Shown piece by piece: positions 24,375-33,202 of a stretch of DNA of 41,511 nt. This stretch comes from an uncultured Clostridia bacterium. GTDB lineage: Bacteria > Bacillota > Clostridia > Oscillospirales > Ruminococcaceae. The DNA is taken from assembly GCA_947629785.1 (NCBI GenBank), contig CANRFB010000021.1, forward strand, positions 1-41,511, written 5' to 3'. Positions within the stretch are counted from its first letter, which is position 1, and the number at the start of each line of letters is the position of its first letter. The translations under genes and the position numbers were made by a program. Under the pieces are notes generated by a model that worked only from the letters and a program-made list of their open reading frames with translations, was not told the origin of the DNA and ran no database searches.

Positions 24375-26150
24375 ATGCGCCGTTCGCTTAAAGTGAAACT
24401 GATAATTTTTACAATTCTTATATTTACTGCGGCAGCAGCTGTTTTCTCCCTGCTTGCATACTCGGCGGCAGAACGTTCGGCGGAAGCGGCGGCAGTTTCG
24501 GTCATCGACCAGAGCGCCCTTTCGGCGGCGGAGGCGCTTTCGGGGAAAATTGACGGCATTTCCGCAGTCGCTGCGGACGTTTCGGCTGACCTTTCGCTGA
24601 GCCGCGCCCCCGATCCTCTGCGCATACGCCTGCTTGAACTGAAAAATCAAAGCTATTCGGGCAGCGGTATTACTTTCGACATTGCCTGCTCGGGAAAACT
24701 GCTTTCCCTTGACGGAACGAAAAGCTATTCGGGAAATCCCGCCGCGGAAAGCGCCGTGAAAGGCGTTCCCGCACTTTCAGACCCTTACGAACTGAACGGC
24801 AGGAGCGTGGTATGCTGTGCCGCGCCTATGGAATATCTGGACGAAGACCGCGCCTGCGTGCTTATCTGCATTTACGACAGCGGGTTCATAGACGAAATAG
24901 CCGACTCGGTCTCCCTTGGTAAAAACTGTTCGGTTTACATAAAAAGCGGTGACAGCATCATTGCGGGAAAACCTTCCTCCGCGGAAAATATATACACTTC
25001 CTCCGCGGCGGTGGAAAGCCGGGAGGGCTGGACGATCTGTGTGGACGCCGTTCCGAAAGAACTTATGCCAGACCTTACTTCGGAAATAGCCGCTATCGGC
25101 GGAATTTCCGCCGCGCTTGCGGTGCTGTTCTGCATAATAATCGCCGTGTTCACGGGGAAAGCCCTTGGTCCTGTTTCGCAGATAGCGGAAAGGATTTCCG
25201 CGCTTGCAGACGGGGATTTTACTTCGCCTGTTCCCACGGTAAAAACTTCCGACGAAATATCCGTTATTGCAAATGCCGTTGAACGCACCGCTTCGGCTTT
25301 AAAAGGCTGTGTGAACGAAATTGCAAGTTCCGTTTCCGAAACGGCGGAGGGGGATATTTCCGAAAGAAACGTTATGTATCACGGGGATTTTGCGGAAATT
25401 TACAAGGCTGTTTCCGAACTGAAACAGATACTCCGCAGCACTGTGGGCGAAATACGTTCCGCCTCGGAATCGGTAATTGACAGCGCGGAAAAATTAAGCG
25501 CCCAATCGGCGGAATTCACCGAAAAATATGAATTTTCCGTACCGACAGACAGCATGGTAAGCGAATATTCCCAAAAAGCCGCCGAAAAGCTGAATGAGGC
25601 GTTCGGCTATCTTGAAAAGGAACGGGAAAAGCTTTCAAAGCTGTCGGAAACCATAATTTCCGTAAATGTCAATGCGGACGATATACATTCCGTGACAGAA
25701 CAGATAGAGGATATAGCGTTCCAGACAAATATACTTGCCCTTAACGCCGCCGTTGAAGCCGCCGCCGCGGGCGAGTACGGAAAAGGCTTTGCGGTAGTTG
25801 CGGACGAAGTGCGTTCGCTGGCAAGAAGCAGTTCCGCGGAAGCCAAAAAGACGGCGGAAATAATCGGCACGGTCATTTCCTCGGTTAAAAACGGCGTGGA
25901 ACTTGCGGCGGACACGGCTTCCGCCCTTGAAAAGGCAGAAGCTTCAGCAAGGGAAGTTTCGGAATATCTGACAAAAATAGAAGCGGCTTCCGAGGAGATA
26001 ACGGAAACGCTGAAAAACGCGGAAGAAAAATTTTCCGTAATATCAGACGAAGAAAATCAGAACAATTGCAGCGTAAGCAGCGAAACCGACGGTATAATTG
26101 AGGACGCGAAACGTCTGAAAAATATTGCCGATTCGTTCAAAATAAAATAA
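24375..26150 (+). CDS. Methyl-accepting chemotaxis protein
   Basis: 591 residues. Transmembrane helix about 8-30, an extracytoplasmic sensor of about 200 residues (cache-like by length), a second helix about 241-261, then one or two HAMP-like regions ([20 protein letters not shown]), and a signalling coiled coil whose hairpin tip reads [35 protein letters not shown] in overlapping parts, close to the conserved tip. The cytoplasmic domain is short and ends soon after the second half of the coiled coil, with no pentapeptide tether for CheR. No che or flagellar genes lie in the window. The ATG at 24375 with AAAGGGGAAG was chosen over an in-frame upstream ATG at 24309 that lacks a site. Confidence 0.9.
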   Translation: MRRSLKVKLIIFTILIFTAAAAVFSLLAYSAAERSAEAAAVSVIDQSALSAAEALSGKIDGISAVAADVSADLSLSRAPDPLRIRLLELKNQSYSGSGITFDIACSGKLLSLDGTKSYSGNPAAESAVKGVPALSDPYELNGRSVVCCAAPMEYLDEDRACVLICIYDSGFIDEIADSVSLGKNCSVYIKSGDSIIAGKPSSAENIYTSSAAVESREGWTICVDAVPKELMPDLTSEIAAIGGISAALAVLFCIIIAVFTGKALGPVSQIAERISALADGDFTSPVPTVKTSDEISVIANAVERTASALKGCVNEIASSVSETAEGDISERNVMYHGDFAEIYKAVSELKQILRSTVGEIRSASESVIDSAEKLSAQSAEFTEKYEFSVPTDSMVSEYSQKAAEKLNEAFGYLEKEREKLSKLSETIISVNVNADDIHSVTEQIEDIAFQTNILALNAAVEAAAAGEYGKGFAVVADEVRSLARSSSAEAKKTAEIIGTVISSVKNGVELAADTASALEKAEASAREVSEYLTKIEAASEEITETLKNAEEKFSVISDEENQNNCSVSSETDGIIEDAKRLKNIADSFKIK

Positions 26151-26197
26151 TGCTGTCCGTACATAATAAAATCATAAAAGGGACAGCATGATTTTTT
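26150..26197 (+). terminator. Terminator after the chemoreceptor gene
   Basis: ATGCTGTCC (26150-26158) pairs with GGACAGCAT (26181-26189); a T-run (ATTTTTT) follows. Confidence 0.75.
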
Positions 26198-26215
26198 GGA
26201 AGGAGAGCGGTTTTT

Positions 26216-27199
26216 ATGAAAAAATCCGTTGTTTTATCTGTTTTGGTTTGTTGCGGGGTCATTCTTTGCGGGTGTGACAATAAGGGGAATACCGATGTAA
26301 CGGACATTTCTGCTGAAACTTCTGCCGCGGAAAATTTCGCTGCGGAAACGTCCGTTGCAGAAGATTCCGTTGATACTGGCAGTAAGATAACCATGGAGGA
26401 CGCGGAACAGACGGCATTTGCGGACGCAGGGGTCTCCGAAGCTGATGTAACGCATCTGAAAGTCAATCATGACACAGAGGAAAATGTTTTCAAGGTGGAA
26501 TTTTTTGACGCTTCCAATGAATACAAATATGAAATAAGTTCCGAGACGGGGGATATTATTTCCAAGAGCATTGAACCGCGCTCTGAAAATGCGGTTCCCG
26601 AAACCACCGCAACGGTTTCCGAGCCGGAAACTCACCCGCTGGAAACTACTACCGTTCAGCCTGCCGTTACCGAAAGCACTACACAGCAGACGGCGGCGAC
26701 AACTTCCGCACAGGCTAAAGCCACAGCCGCAACCGTTGCGAATTCAAATATCAACGCCGACAAGGCAAAGGAGATAGCTTTCAAGGACGCGGGGGTTTCC
26801 GAGTCCGATGTGGAATATATCAATGCCAAACCCGACCGCGACGACGGCAGGGACGTTTTTGATGTGGAATTCTACGCAGACGGCGTTGAGTATGATTACG
26901 AAATTGACGCGGAAAGCGGAAAAATTCTCTCCTTTGACAAGGACGCGGACAATTTGAAAATTCCCGCCAAGACCGAGAAAGCGGCAAGCGGGAGAATTAC
27001 CGAAGCCGAAGCCGAGGAGATAGCGTTCAGGGACGCCGGTGTTTCCGAATCCGATGTAAAGCGTTTGAAAACCGAGTTTGACCGCGACGACGGCAGGGAA
27101 ATATACGAAGTCGAGTTCTATTACAATAACATGGAATACACTTACGAGATAAACGCCGCTGACGGAAGTATTCTCGAACGCGACGTAGACAGAGACTAA
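26216..27199 (+). CDS. Lipoprotein with three PepSY-like domains
   Basis: 327 residues. Lipobox LCGC at residues 17-20. Three copies of a PepSY-like unit follow (about 60-115, 180-240 and 255-325), each with the pattern ITxxxAxxIAFxDAGVSExDV...V.FYxxxxEYxYEIxAxxGxI. The second and third are much closer to each other (FDRDDGREIYEVEF versus PDRDDGRDVFDVEF) than to the first, which suggests a recent duplication. A Thr/Glu/Pro linker (about 122-175) separates copies 1 and 2. PepSY domains often bind or inhibit extracytoplasmic peptidases; a C39-like peptidase is encoded just downstream across a repeat, which may or may not be relevant. Start ATG after GGAAGGAGAG. Confidence 0.85.
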   Translation: MKKSVVLSVLVCCGVILCGCDNKGNTDVTDISAETSAAENFAAETSVAEDSVDTGSKITMEDAEQTAFADAGVSEADVTHLKVNHDTEENVFKVEFFDASNEYKYEISSETGDIISKSIEPRSENAVPETTATVSEPETHPLETTTVQPAVTESTTQQTAATTSAQAKATAATVANSNINADKAKEIAFKDAGVSESDVEYINAKPDRDDGRDVFDVEFYADGVEYDYEIDAESGKILSFDKDADNLKIPAKTEKAASGRITEAEAEEIAFRDAGVSESDVKRLKTEFDRDDGREIYEVEFYYNNMEYTYEINAADGSILERDVDRD

Positions 27200-27204
27200 T
27201 TTAT

Positions 27205-27369
27205 TAGAGTTGAGAGTTAAGAGTTAAGAGTTGAGATATTGCAGTAACGCTTATGTCTCTGTGTTCAATTTTTAATAGCTGTAAGATAATAAAGCAAAAT
27301 TAAGTTGTGAAAAAGAACAATAACAGTTTATGTCAACATCTTAACTCTCAACTCTAAACTCTCAACTCT
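27205..27369. repeat. Dispersed heptamer-bounded repeat, copy 2
   Basis: Left end GAGTTGAGAGTTAAGAG plus further heptamers, right end the complementary run. The interior (about 27230-27345) matches copy 3 (34729-34884) in reverse orientation over nearly its whole length. No ORF; fills the gap between the PepSY and C39 genes. Confidence 0.85.
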
Positions 27370-27394
27370 TTTTTTTGTGTAGGTGTTAGAAAAT

Positions 27395-28240
27395 ATGAAG
27401 AATAAACTTCTCGTTGCAATTGTGGGAATATGTACGGCTGTATGTACGATTGCAGCGGACTATGCTTATACCGAAAAGCTTTACGCCGACCGTATCGCCG
27501 AAAACGAACTTTACGAGTCGCTGGACGCCGACCCTCATGCCCTGTATGCGGGTTTTACCGTTGAGGAATTCGGCGAGGGCTACGCAAAACCCTCTTCCGT
27601 TTTCGGCAAGGTCGTTATGGATATTCCCATAATAAACCAGTACCCCGAACTTCCCATAGGCTGTGAAGTCACAAGTGCAACCGCCGTTCTGCAATATCTG
27701 GGTTTTGAAATAGACAAGCTGACTTTGACCGACAACTATCTGAAGTGGGACGACAATTTTACATATGACGAAAATATGGTTTCCCACGGTCCCGACCCGA
27801 AACGCGTATTTGCAGGGAATCCCTATGACTGGGGTTACGGCTGCTATGCCCCCGTTCTTGCGGAGACCATGAACCGCTTTTTCGCCGACCAGAAGGCGGA
27901 TTTCAAAGCCCTTGTCATGGACGAGATAAATTCCGCGGATATTGAAAAGCTTATAAACGAGGGCGTTCCGCTGATAGTCTGGGCAAGTATAGATATGAAG
28001 CCTTATAAGTATGATTCGCCCTCCGAATGGGTCATAAACGGCACGAACCGCACTTTTACATGGCTTGGAAATTCCCACACGCTGGTGCTTTGCGGTTATG
28101 ACAGCAACTGCTATTACTTCATGGACTGCAACGATAAGGACGAGATAACGCCTTACCCGAAAGAAAGCTTTCTGAAACGTTTCAAGGAAAACGGCTGCCA
28201 ATGTGTTGCAGTCAAAGATTACAGAAATTACTCCGAGTAG
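27395..28240 (+). CDS. C39-like cysteine peptidase, membrane-anchored
   Basis: 281 residues. An N-terminal hydrophobic segment (about 5-23) acts as signal or anchor. The peptidase core begins DIPIINQYPELPIGCEVTSA, with the likely nucleophile Cys90. The general base is likely His228 in LGNSHTLVLCGYD, and Asp244 in FMDCND completes a papain-like triad. This is the Peptidase_C39_2 type common as exported proteins in Clostridia, not linked to an ABC exporter here. The ATG at 27395 with AGGTG nine bases upstream was preferred to a GTG at 27383. The 3' end overlaps by 13 bases with the convergent membrane protein gene. Confidence 0.88.
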   Translation: MKNKLLVAIVGICTAVCTIAADYAYTEKLYADRIAENELYESLDADPHALYAGFTVEEFGEGYAKPSSVFGKVVMDIPIINQYPELPIGCEVTSATAVLQYLGFEIDKLTLTDNYLKWDDNFTYDENMVSHGPDPKRVFAGNPYDWGYGCYAPVLAETMNRFFADQKADFKALVMDEINSADIEKLINEGVPLIVWASIDMKPYKYDSPSEWVINGTNRTFTWLGNSHTLVLCGYDSNCYYFMDCNDKDEITPYPKESFLKRFKENGCQCVAVKDYRNYSE

Positions 28241-28737
28241 ATTTTTGCAATGATATACATAAGCCCGATACAAGCCGCGTCCGTAGCAAGGGTGAACGCC
28301 GCCGCCCACATTATCGGAATAAGCTTGTGAATTTTAACGCCCTTTCTGCGGCTTTCCGCACTTGAAAAAGTCCATATGTTAATTGCCGCGTGAATGATGT
28401 AAGCGATAACGCATAAGAAAAAATAGTCGCTGAACATGAATATTGAGAAAACATATTCCACCGCCGCTGTGAGGAAAATATTCATCAGGACGGTCTTGCT
28501 GAAACTAAGTTCCAAGGCGGTTATTTTTGAAAATACCCAAAACATTATGAACAGCACTACGGCGTTGAGAAGCGCAAGCTGGATATTGCTGCAGATAATC
28601 CCCGCAAAGAACAGCGAGTAGAACTGCATGGGAAAGGCGTTCCAAAGGAAAAGCCACAGCAGCGCAAATACCACCGCCCCTGCGGCAAAGATGAATTTCC
28701 TTTTATCGGTGAAGTAGTCGTTTAACTTTTTAAACAA
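28228..28737 (-). CDS. Small membrane protein of unknown function
   Basis: About 169 residues with four to five hydrophobic stretches (KFIFAAGAVVFALLWLFLW, IQLALLNAVVLFIMFWVF, TVLMNIFLTAAVEYVFSIF, YFFLCVIAYIIHAAINIW and a last one with MWAAAFTLATDAACIGLMYII) and charged ends. The family is not recognised. The most plausible start is the TTG at 28737, nine bases after AAAGGA; an in-frame TTG at 28755 is also possible. It is transcribed alone and overlaps the C39 gene tail to tail by 13 bases, leaving no space for a terminator between them. Confidence 0.7.
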   Translation of the reverse strand: MFKKLNDYFTDKRKFIFAAGAVVFALLWLFLWNAFPMQFYSLFFAGIICSNIQLALLNAVVLFIMFWVFSKITALELSFSKTVLMNIFLTAAVEYVFSIFMFSDYFFLCVIAYIIHAAINIWTFSSAESRRKGVKIHKLIPIMWAAAFTLATDAACIGLMYIIAKIYSE

Positions 28738-28772
28738 TGTTTTCAGTCCTTTCAAGTCGTGTCGGTAAAATT

Positions 28773-28801
28773 ATTATATCACATATTTTGGGAAAATGCA
28801 A
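28773..28801 (-). promoter_or_regulatory. Promoter of the small membrane protein gene
   Basis: Minus strand: TTGCAT (28796-28801), 17 bp, TATAAT (28773-28778), about 35 bases before the start. Confidence 0.6.
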
Positions 28802-28825
28802 ACCGAAATTTCATGGAGGTGCAGA

Positions 28826-29611
28826 ATGGCTTTAAAACAAGCGGAACTTCCCGCCGAAACTCCCGTGAAAACGGATAGTATAGGACGTAATAACCGAGTC
28901 GGTTTCCTTGACCTGCTGCGAGGGTTTGCCATAATATTTGTAATGATATATCATCTGCTGTATGACCTTATCTTCTTTTCTGGAAAGGATATACCGTTCT
29001 TCTTTTCCGATGCTATGGACATTATACATAACTTTTTCCTTGTGGTGCTGTTTGCCGTTTCGGGGATATGCGCGGGCTTTTCAAAAAACGTACTGAAACG
29101 CGGGGCAACGCTTTTTCTTCTGGGCGAACTTCTGACCATCGGAACGGCGGTGTTCTTCCCGCAGGAACTTATAGTTTTCGGGGTGCTGTCCTGCTTTGGT
29201 ATGTCAATGCTCATTTACGGGGTAATTTCCCCGCTGCTGAAAAAACTTCCGCAGCTTGCGGTGTTTGCGGTTTTCGCCGCGCTTTCTATAATATTTTTCA
29301 ACTTCCATAGAACGGACAGCCTGTTTTTCATCTTAGGCAGCGTGAAGCTGAATGTTCCCCATGATATTCCGTATTTATATCCTTTGGGTATAAAAAGCGA
29401 TGATTTTCACTCTGCGGATTATTTTCCCCTTGCGCCTTTCGGGTTTATTTTCCTTGCGGGAACGGGGCTTTCGGATATTTTTGCAAAAAAGCAGCTTCCT
29501 GAATTTTTCTATAAGGCGAAACTTCCCGCCGTTAACTTCTGCGGGCGGTATTCACTTTGGTTTTACATAATCCACCAGCCGATCTTTATGCTTATTACCT
29601 ATTTCTTGTGA
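28826..29611 (+). CDS. DUF1624 / HGSNAT-like membrane acyltransferase-type protein
   Basis: 261 residues, about seven membrane helices. The N-terminal signature GFLDLLRGFAIIFVMIYHLLYDL, with Asp-Arg and a His in the first helix, is that of the heparan-alpha-glucosaminide acetyltransferase-like catalytic family (DUF1624). The C-terminal GRYSLWFYIIHQPIF is also typical. Such proteins are thought to acetylate sugars across the membrane; the substrate here is unknown. The ATG at 28826 follows GGAGGTG; an upstream in-frame ATG at 28796 coincides with the divergent promoter. rsmA follows after 10 bases. Confidence 0.85.
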   Translation: MALKQAELPAETPVKTDSIGRNNRVGFLDLLRGFAIIFVMIYHLLYDLIFFSGKDIPFFFSDAMDIIHNFFLVVLFAVSGICAGFSKNVLKRGATLFLLGELLTIGTAVFFPQELIVFGVLSCFGMSMLIYGVISPLLKKLPQLAVFAVFAALSIIFFNFHRTDSLFFILGSVKLNVPHDIPYLYPLGIKSDDFHSADYFPLAPFGFIFLAGTGLSDIFAKKQLPEFFYKAKLPAVNFCGRYSLWFYIIHQPIFMLITYFL

Positions 29612-29621
29612 AAGGAACAGT

Positions 29622-30494
29622 ATGGAAAATCTTACTAATATTAATGTTATAAAGGAGATTCTGAACCGTCACGGGTTTACGTTCAGCAAGAGTCTGGGGC
29701 AGAATTTCCTGATAAATCCGTCTGTCTGCCCGAAAATCGCAGAGATGGGCAACGCCGCAAAGGGCTGGGGCGTTCTGGAAATAGGCGCGGGAATAGGCGT
29801 TCTCACTCACGAACTTGCAAAGCGAGCGGATAATGTCGCAGTGGTGGAAATTGACGGCAGGCTTATTCCCATTCTGAATGAAACGCTTTCCGAGCATGAC
29901 AATATAAATATTATCAACGAGGACGTAATGAAAGCCGATTTGAATAAAATCATTGCGGAAAATTTTTCGGGGCTGAAAGTCGCCGTTTGCGCGAATCTGC
30001 CATATTATATAACGTCTCCCGTAATAATGACGCTTTTAGAAAGCCGTCTGCCCATTGATTCAGTAACGGTAATGGTCCAGAAAGAAGCAGGGAAACGCAT
30101 CTGCGCCGAAATGGGGACCCGTGATTCGGGAGCGGTAACGGCGGCGGTTCGGTACTATTCCGAGCCGAAAATGCTCTTTGAAGTTTCAAGGGGAAGTTTC
30201 CTGCCGTCGCCCAATGTGGATTCCTGCGTGATACGCCTTGACATTCGCAAGGCTCCCGCTGTTTCGCCCGCGGACGAAAGGTTCTTTTTCAGAACGGTGC
30301 GGGGCGCGTTCTCACAGCGGAGGAAAAATCTGGCAAACAGTCTTTCCTCCGCCCTGAACATTCCCAAGGAACAGGTCGCGGCGGCGGTAAAAGCGGCGGG
30401 GCTTCCGGAAAATATCCGCCCCGAACAGCTTGGGCTTAAAGACTTTGCAGATGTTTCCGACTTACTGGTAAAATTTACTGTGCAAACTGCATAA
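29622..30494 (+). CDS. rsmA: 16S rRNA dimethyladenosine transferase RsmA/KsgA
   Basis: Dimethylates A1518 and A1519 in the 3' hairpin of 16S rRNA during small-subunit maturation. 290 residues. Motifs: KSLGQNFLINPSV at the N-terminus, the SAM site LEIGAGIGVLTHEL, the catalytic NLPYYITSPV (NLPY), and a C-terminal helical domain with FSQRRKNLANSL. Start ATG after GAAAGGAACAG. It ends the two-gene unit with the DUF1624 gene. Confidence 0.96.
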   Translation: MENLTNINVIKEILNRHGFTFSKSLGQNFLINPSVCPKIAEMGNAAKGWGVLEIGAGIGVLTHELAKRADNVAVVEIDGRLIPILNETLSEHDNINIINEDVMKADLNKIIAENFSGLKVAVCANLPYYITSPVIMTLLESRLPIDSVTVMVQKEAGKRICAEMGTRDSGAVTAAVRYYSEPKMLFEVSRGSFLPSPNVDSCVIRLDIRKAPAVSPADERFFFRTVRGAFSQRRKNLANSLSSALNIPKEQVAAAVKAAGLPENIRPEQLGLKDFADVSDLLVKFTVQTA

Positions 30495-30542
30495 TTTTTC
30501 AAAAGAAATTTTTCCCAAACGCAAAAAAATAGCAAAAACTAC

Positions 30543-30571
30543 TTGTTTTTATTCTGGAAATGGGTTATAAT
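30543..30571 (+). promoter_or_regulatory. Promoter of ireB
   Basis: TTGTTT (30543-30548), 17 bp, TATAAT (30566-30571); leader of about 65 nt. Confidence 0.65.
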
Positions 30572-30643
30572 ATTTACTGTAAGTACAGTATATTGTTAGT
30601 GGGGAGAATTCCCATACAAATTAAACGTAAAGGAGTGTTGTAA

Positions 30644-30892
30644 ATGAATAACGATCAGACCATGACATTTTCTGTCATAGAAGATAGAGAGGGCGAGATG
30701 AAAAAGAACCTTACGGCTATTTATGACGCTCTTAAAGAAAAGGGCTACAACCCCATAAATCAGATAGTAGGTTACATCTTATCGGAAGATCCGACCTACA
30801 TAACCACTTACAATAACGCCAGAAGCCTTATACGGCATATCGACCGTGACGAGCTTTTGCAGGCTCTGGTAAAATCTTATCTCGGCGAATAA
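30644..30892 (+). CDS. ireB: IreB-family regulatory phosphoprotein (UPF0297)
   Basis: 82 residues, full length for the family. Sequence [18 protein letters not shown] at the N-terminus and [21 protein letters not shown] in the middle are diagnostic. In Enterococcus faecalis IreB is phosphorylated on N-terminal threonines by the PASTA kinase IreK and dampens cephalosporin resistance; here Thr6 and Thr8 lie in the same region. Usually encoded with ruvX; here it is a single gene with its own promoter and terminator. Start ATG after AAAGGAGTG. Confidence 0.93.
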   Translation: MNNDQTMTFSVIEDREGEMKKNLTAIYDALKEKGYNPINQIVGYILSEDPTYITTYNNARSLIRHIDRDELLQALVKSYLGE

Positions 30893-30898
30893 GATGTT

Positions 30899-30937
30899 AA
30901 GTGCGTTATGTGGGGAATTCACAAACGCACTTTTTAT
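30899..30937 (+). terminator. Terminator of ireB
   Basis: AAGTGCGTT (30899-30907) and AACGCACTT (30924-30932) form a 9-bp stem followed by TTTATTT. Confidence 0.85.
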
Positions 30938-30964
30938 TTAGAGCAGGCTGAGTGCGCCTGATTT

Positions 30965-30981
30965 TGTAACCAAATTGTAAC
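30965..30981 (+). promoter_or_regulatory. WalR-box-like site upstream of the deacetylase promoter
   Basis: TGTAAC-N5-TGTAAC, an exact match to TGTWAH-N5-TGTWAH, ending 10 bp before the -35 box. Confidence 0.65.
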
Positions 30982-30991
30982 CGCTTTTCAG

Positions 30992-31020
30992 TTGTATTTT
31001 TCCTGAAAATATGTTAAAAT
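30992..31020 (+). promoter_or_regulatory. Promoter of the polysaccharide deacetylase gene
   Basis: TTGTAT (30992-30997), 17 bp, TAAAAT (31015-31020). Confidence 0.6.
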
Positions 31021-31083
31021 ATAATTGTGATAGATCGTAAGAGCCCGTGAAATAATAATAACATTACGGAACCGGAGGTTTTT

Positions 31084-31836
31084 ATGATCAGAACTATTAT
31101 GACGGCTATGGCTTTGTGTATGGCGATGACGTTCACAGCAAATATTTCGGGGCTTGACACTACCTGCAAAGGTTACGGTCAGGGCAGACAGGTGGACGAA
31201 AATAACCGCCCCTACGGAGCCATTGCTTTTAACGACGAACTTGGCTGTTACGACTGCCGCGCAATTCTTGACGATGACAAAAAAATATGCCTTACTTTCG
31301 ATCAGGGCTATGAAAACGGCTATACCGCTTCAATACTTGATACTCTCAAAGATAAGGACGTAAAGGCGGTGTTCTTTCTCACAGGCGATTACGCCGAGAG
31401 GAACAAAGAACTTGTACAGCGAATGATCGACGAGGGGCATATTATAGGAAATCATGGAATGAAACATAAGTCGCTCCCCACGCTTTCTCCCGAAGAAGCA
31501 AAAAAGGAGATAATGGATCTCCATGAATTTGTAAAAGAAGAATACGGCTGCGAAATGCAGTATTTCAGACCCCCCTGCGGGGAGTATTCGGAACAGTCCA
31601 TGGCGATATGTCAGCAGCTTGGGTATAAAACCATGCTCTGGAGTTTCGCGTATCAGGACTGGGACGTCAATAACCAGCCCGACCCCGAAGAAGCCTTTGA
31701 GCGGGTATCTTCGGCGGCTCACGGCGGCGGGATATATCTTCTGCACAGCGTTTCCGCCACCAACGCGGAAATTCTCCCGCGGGTAATTGACAGTTTACGG
31801 GAACAGGGTTTTGAACTCGGACTTCCCGACTCCTAA
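31084..31836 (+). CDS. PdaA-like polysaccharide (peptidoglycan) deacetylase
   Basis: 250 residues. A short signal peptide (about 1-22) precedes a NodB-type deacetylase domain. Motifs: CLTFDQGYENGYT (motif 1, with Asp-Gln where many enzymes have Asp-Asp, as in the PdaA branch), IIGNHGMKHKSL (His pair binding metal), YFRPPCGEYSE (motif 3), and LLHSVS near the end. PdaA removes acetyl groups from N-acetylmuramic acid so that spore cortex delta-lactam can form. Presence of spoIID in the window is consistent with a spore former, but the WalR-type site in front would fit a vegetative wall role instead. Start ATG after CCGGAGG. Confidence 0.9.
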   Translation: MIRTIMTAMALCMAMTFTANISGLDTTCKGYGQGRQVDENNRPYGAIAFNDELGCYDCRAILDDDKKICLTFDQGYENGYTASILDTLKDKDVKAVFFLTGDYAERNKELVQRMIDEGHIIGNHGMKHKSLPTLSPEEAKKEIMDLHEFVKEEYGCEMQYFRPPCGEYSEQSMAICQQLGYKTMLWSFAYQDWDVNNQPDPEEAFERVSSAAHGGGIYLLHSVSATNAEILPRVIDSLREQGFELGLPDS

Positions 31837-31937
31837 CTAACGCTTTTCATTGTAAGGGGAATTCCCTTACCGATGAGTTCTCGGCTTGCCGATGCAGACG
31901 GCGGGCTTTCGGGCATCTTCCTTGTTTTATTTTGTAT

Positions 31938-31976
31938 AAAGGGCGGGACTGCGCTAACAGTTCCGCCCTCTTTCTT
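31938..31976. terminator. Terminator between the convergent deacetylase and dapL genes
   Basis: GGGCGG(G)ACTG and CAGTTCCGCCC form an 11-bp stem with one G-T pair and a 6-nt loop. A T-rich tail on the + side and an A/T-rich one on the other allow use in both directions. Confidence 0.7.
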
Positions 31977-33178
31977 TATCCTAAAAGCTTTTTAAGCCGT
32001 GACATTGCTTCTATGGTGTTTTCCCGTGAACCGAATGCCGTCAGTCTGAACCAGCCTTTTCCGTTTGGACCGAAGCCCTCGCCGGGAGTTCCCACCACCT
32101 GAATCTCTTTCAGCAGGTAGTCGAAAAATTCCCAACTGCCCATGCCTTTGGGGCATTTCAGCCAGATGTATGGGGAATTCTTTCCGCCTGTGTATTTTAT
32201 TCCCAGTTCGTCGCAGGTCTCGGACATGATACGGGCATTTTCCATGTAGTAGTCGATATTCTTCCTCGTCTGGGAAAGCCCCTCGGGGGTGAATACCGCC
32301 GCCGCCGCGCACTGCACGGGATAGGACACGCCGTTGAACTTGCTTCCCTGACGTCTGCACCATATCTTGAATACATTCACTTCCTTGCCGTCTGCGGTGT
32401 AGGCGTTCAGTTCTTTGGGAATGACCGTGTATCCGCATCTCATTCCCGTAAATCCCGCGGTTTTGGAAAGGGAACATATTTCAATTGCGCACTCTCTTGC
32501 GCCGTCAATGGTGAAAATGCTGCGGGGAAGTGTTTCGTCGCGGATAAATGCTTCATATGCCGAGTCGAAGATTATAATTGCTTTCTTGCTTTTTGCGTAT
32601 GTGACCCACTTTTCAAGCTGTTCTTTTGTGTATACCGAGCCTGTGGGGTTATTTGGCGAACAGAGATAGATAATATCGCAGTTAACAGAATCGTCGGGCA
32701 TTGCCGCGAAGCCGTTTTCCTCATTTGAAGAAGCGTATACTATCTTTTTGCCGCTCATGGTGTTTGAATCCACATACACGGGGTATGCGGGGTCGGTTAT
32801 GAGAACGGTGTTGTTTTCGCCGAAAATATCCACGATATTTCCGCAGTCGCTTTTCGCGCCGTCGCTTATAAGTATTTCTTCGGGGTCGACGTCCGCGCCG
32901 AAGCTTTTGTAATATCCCGCAGCGGCATTGCGGAGAAATTCATAGCCGCGTCCGCTGTCCTCATAGCCGCGGAACGTTTCCTTGCGGGTCATTTCCTCTG
33001 CGCCCTTTTTCATGGCTTCCGCGGTAACGGGGGCAATCGGAAGTGTAACATCGCCTATTCCCATGCGGATAAGGGGCTTATCGGGGTTTTCCGCCTGATA
33101 CGCCTTTATTTTTTTGGCAATATCAATAAAAAGGTAGTTTTCTTTCAGTTCAAGAAAGTTTTCGTTTATATAAGCCAT
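31976..33178 (-). CDS. dapL: LL-diaminopimelate aminotransferase
   Basis: Converts tetrahydrodipicolinate directly to LL-diaminopimelate with glutamate as amino donor, a one-step branch of lysine and peptidoglycan precursor synthesis. 400 residues, fold type I PLP enzyme. Starts INENFLELKENYLFIDIAKK, contains RMGIGDVTLPIAP and YLCSPNNPTGSVYT, and has the PLP lysine in CSLSKTAGFTGMRCGY. Start ATG about 25 bases after dapF, preceded by AAAGGACTG. The dapF-dapL pair gives meso-diaminopimelate. Confidence 0.95.
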   Translation of the reverse strand: MAYINENFLELKENYLFIDIAKKIKAYQAENPDKPLIRMGIGDVTLPIAPVTAEAMKKGAEEMTRKETFRGYEDSGRGYEFLRNAAAGYYKSFGADVDPEEILISDGAKSDCGNIVDIFGENNTVLITDPAYPVYVDSNTMSGKKIVYASSNEENGFAAMPDDSVNCDIIYLCSPNNPTGSVYTKEQLEKWVTYAKSKKAIIIFDSAYEAFIRDETLPRSIFTIDGARECAIEICSLSKTAGFTGMRCGYTVIPKELNAYTADGKEVNVFKIWCRRQGSKFNGVSYPVQCAAAAVFTPEGLSQTRKNIDYYMENARIMSETCDELGIKYTGGKNSPYIWLKCPKGMGSWEFFDYLLKEIQVVGTPGEGFGPNGKGWFRLTAFGSRENTIEAMSRLKKLLG

Positions 33179-33202
33179 TGGTATCAGTCCTTTCGGTTAA
33201 TT

